A stretch of 7,119 bases of DNA from Deltaproteobacteria bacterium (GTDB lineage: Bacteria > Desulfobacterota > Desulfobacteria > Desulfobacterales > ETH-SRB1): contig QMMZ01000095.1 in NCBI GenBank assembly GCA_003647525.1, positions 1 through 7,119 on the forward strand, in the 5' to 3' direction. The notes under the pieces were generated by a model. It was given only the letters and a program-made list of their open reading frames with translations, was not told where the DNA came from and did no database searches. The translations under genes and the position numbers were made by a program. Shown piece after piece: positions 6,631-7,119 of this stretch (position 1 is the stretch's first letter; every line of letters starts with the position of its first letter).

Positions 6631-7119
6631 GATGAAGACGTGGCCACCATGCCAGCCCTGTATTTTTTAAAATTTCTGATTAATTCCTCAAAACTTTTTG
6701 GCTTGAACTTATCGAAACTTTCCTCATCTGCAAAAACGTAATCATACTTGATTTTTGATTGTGCTTTGTTGATATCAACACACCACTGTTTTAGCCTTTG
6801 CATTTTCAAAGGTACGTCAAGGTCTTCCAGCCCTTTGGTTTCAACAATAAAGACCTCTTTTGCTGATTTCTTGACGATAAAATCAGGGTAGTATCGGTAT
6901 GATATATCCCTGCTCTTTAACGACAAACGGGCGTGTCTTTTTCAGCTTAATCGTATCATGGATTTTTGCGTCTCCCCTGTCCTGCACAGTCAAGGTGTTA
7001 ATCTGCTTTTTGAATGTTTCCACCAGAGTTTTGCCGGCTTCAAGTTCAGACAGATTTCGCAAGGTATTCAGGCTGTCAAGATCAACCGGTTGTTCAAACA
7101 GTTCATCCTGAATAAAATA
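6627..7119 (-). pseudogene. Type III-like restriction/DEAD-box helicase subunit, C-terminal end with broken PD-(D/E)xK domain (5' end outside window)
   Basis: From 7119 downward the - strand reads YFIQDELFEQPVDLDSLNTL, then NLSELEAGKTLVETFKKQIN and KLKKTRPFVVKEQGYII, which matches the region before the nuclease domain of type III Res-like helicases as I recall it. That frame stops soon after (IIPILP then TGA). The nuclease domain continues in another frame as DISYRYYPDFIVKK, VFIVETKGLEDLDVPLK and KPKSFEELIRNFKKYR, ending at TGA 6629-6627. The PD and ExK catalytic elements are YYPDF and VETKG. About 55-65 residues expected between QGYI and DIS in the family are missing, so the break is an out-of-frame deletion at about 6900-6909, not a single-base slip. 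The intact protein would cleave DNA after ATP-driven translocation or, if of an unusual subtype, act in another defence role. The helicase motor lies outside the window, so its state is unknown. Confidence 0.85.

Noticed and set aside
6544..6741. + strand open frames in the right-hand part (also 5322-5531 and 6899-7111)
   Set aside because: They are antisense to the recognisable Res, small-gene and ATPase coding remnants and have no family features.

Overview
The window looks like chromosomal DNA of an anaerobic, moderately AT-rich bacterium. A sulfate-reducer-like member of the Desulfobacterota is my best guess. This rests on the very large oxygen-sensitive acyl-CoA dehydratase activase, the bacterial beta-CASP nuclease next to it, and GTTTACAG/CGGTTTAC-type palindromic repeats that I associate with such genomes. 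The assignment is inference; no rRNA or tRNA is present to test it.

Left part, + strand. Positions 1-543 hold the 3' end of an MBL-fold/beta-CASP RNA-processing nuclease. A 172-bp gap (544-715) follows, largely filled by a palindromic repeat element and a heptad-repeat fragment. Then comes one intact 1471-residue gene (716-5131) for a two-module CoA-dehydratase/reductase activase fused to DUF2229/HgdB-like modules. A second copy of the palindromic element, in the opposite orientation, starts directly after its stop codon (5133-5226).

Right part, - strand, convergent. Reading from 7119 down to 5369, three genes form a tightly packed operon: the C-terminal end of a type III-like restriction/helicase subunit with a PD-(D/E)xK nuclease domain, a small basic protein of unknown function, and a COG4637/AAA15-type ATPase. 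The first pair overlaps by ATGA. The second pair is 13 bp apart, with the ATPase ribosome binding site against the upstream stop. All three are damaged. The nuclease gene has an out-of-frame internal deletion, the small gene has a one-base frameshift, and the ATPase has an in-frame amber codon plus an out-of-frame deletion that removed the Walker B/signature region. Both deletions appear to have happened at short direct repeats.

Overall, the window joins an intact anaerobic redox gene, bracketed by inverted repeat elements, to what looks like a decaying defence-type cassette. I see no CRISPR array, tRNA, rRNA or insertion sequence, and no gene-free stretch over 300 bases. The most useful second looks are the repeat family, the half-degenerate activase domain and the dead restriction-ATPase operon with its unrecognised small middle gene.
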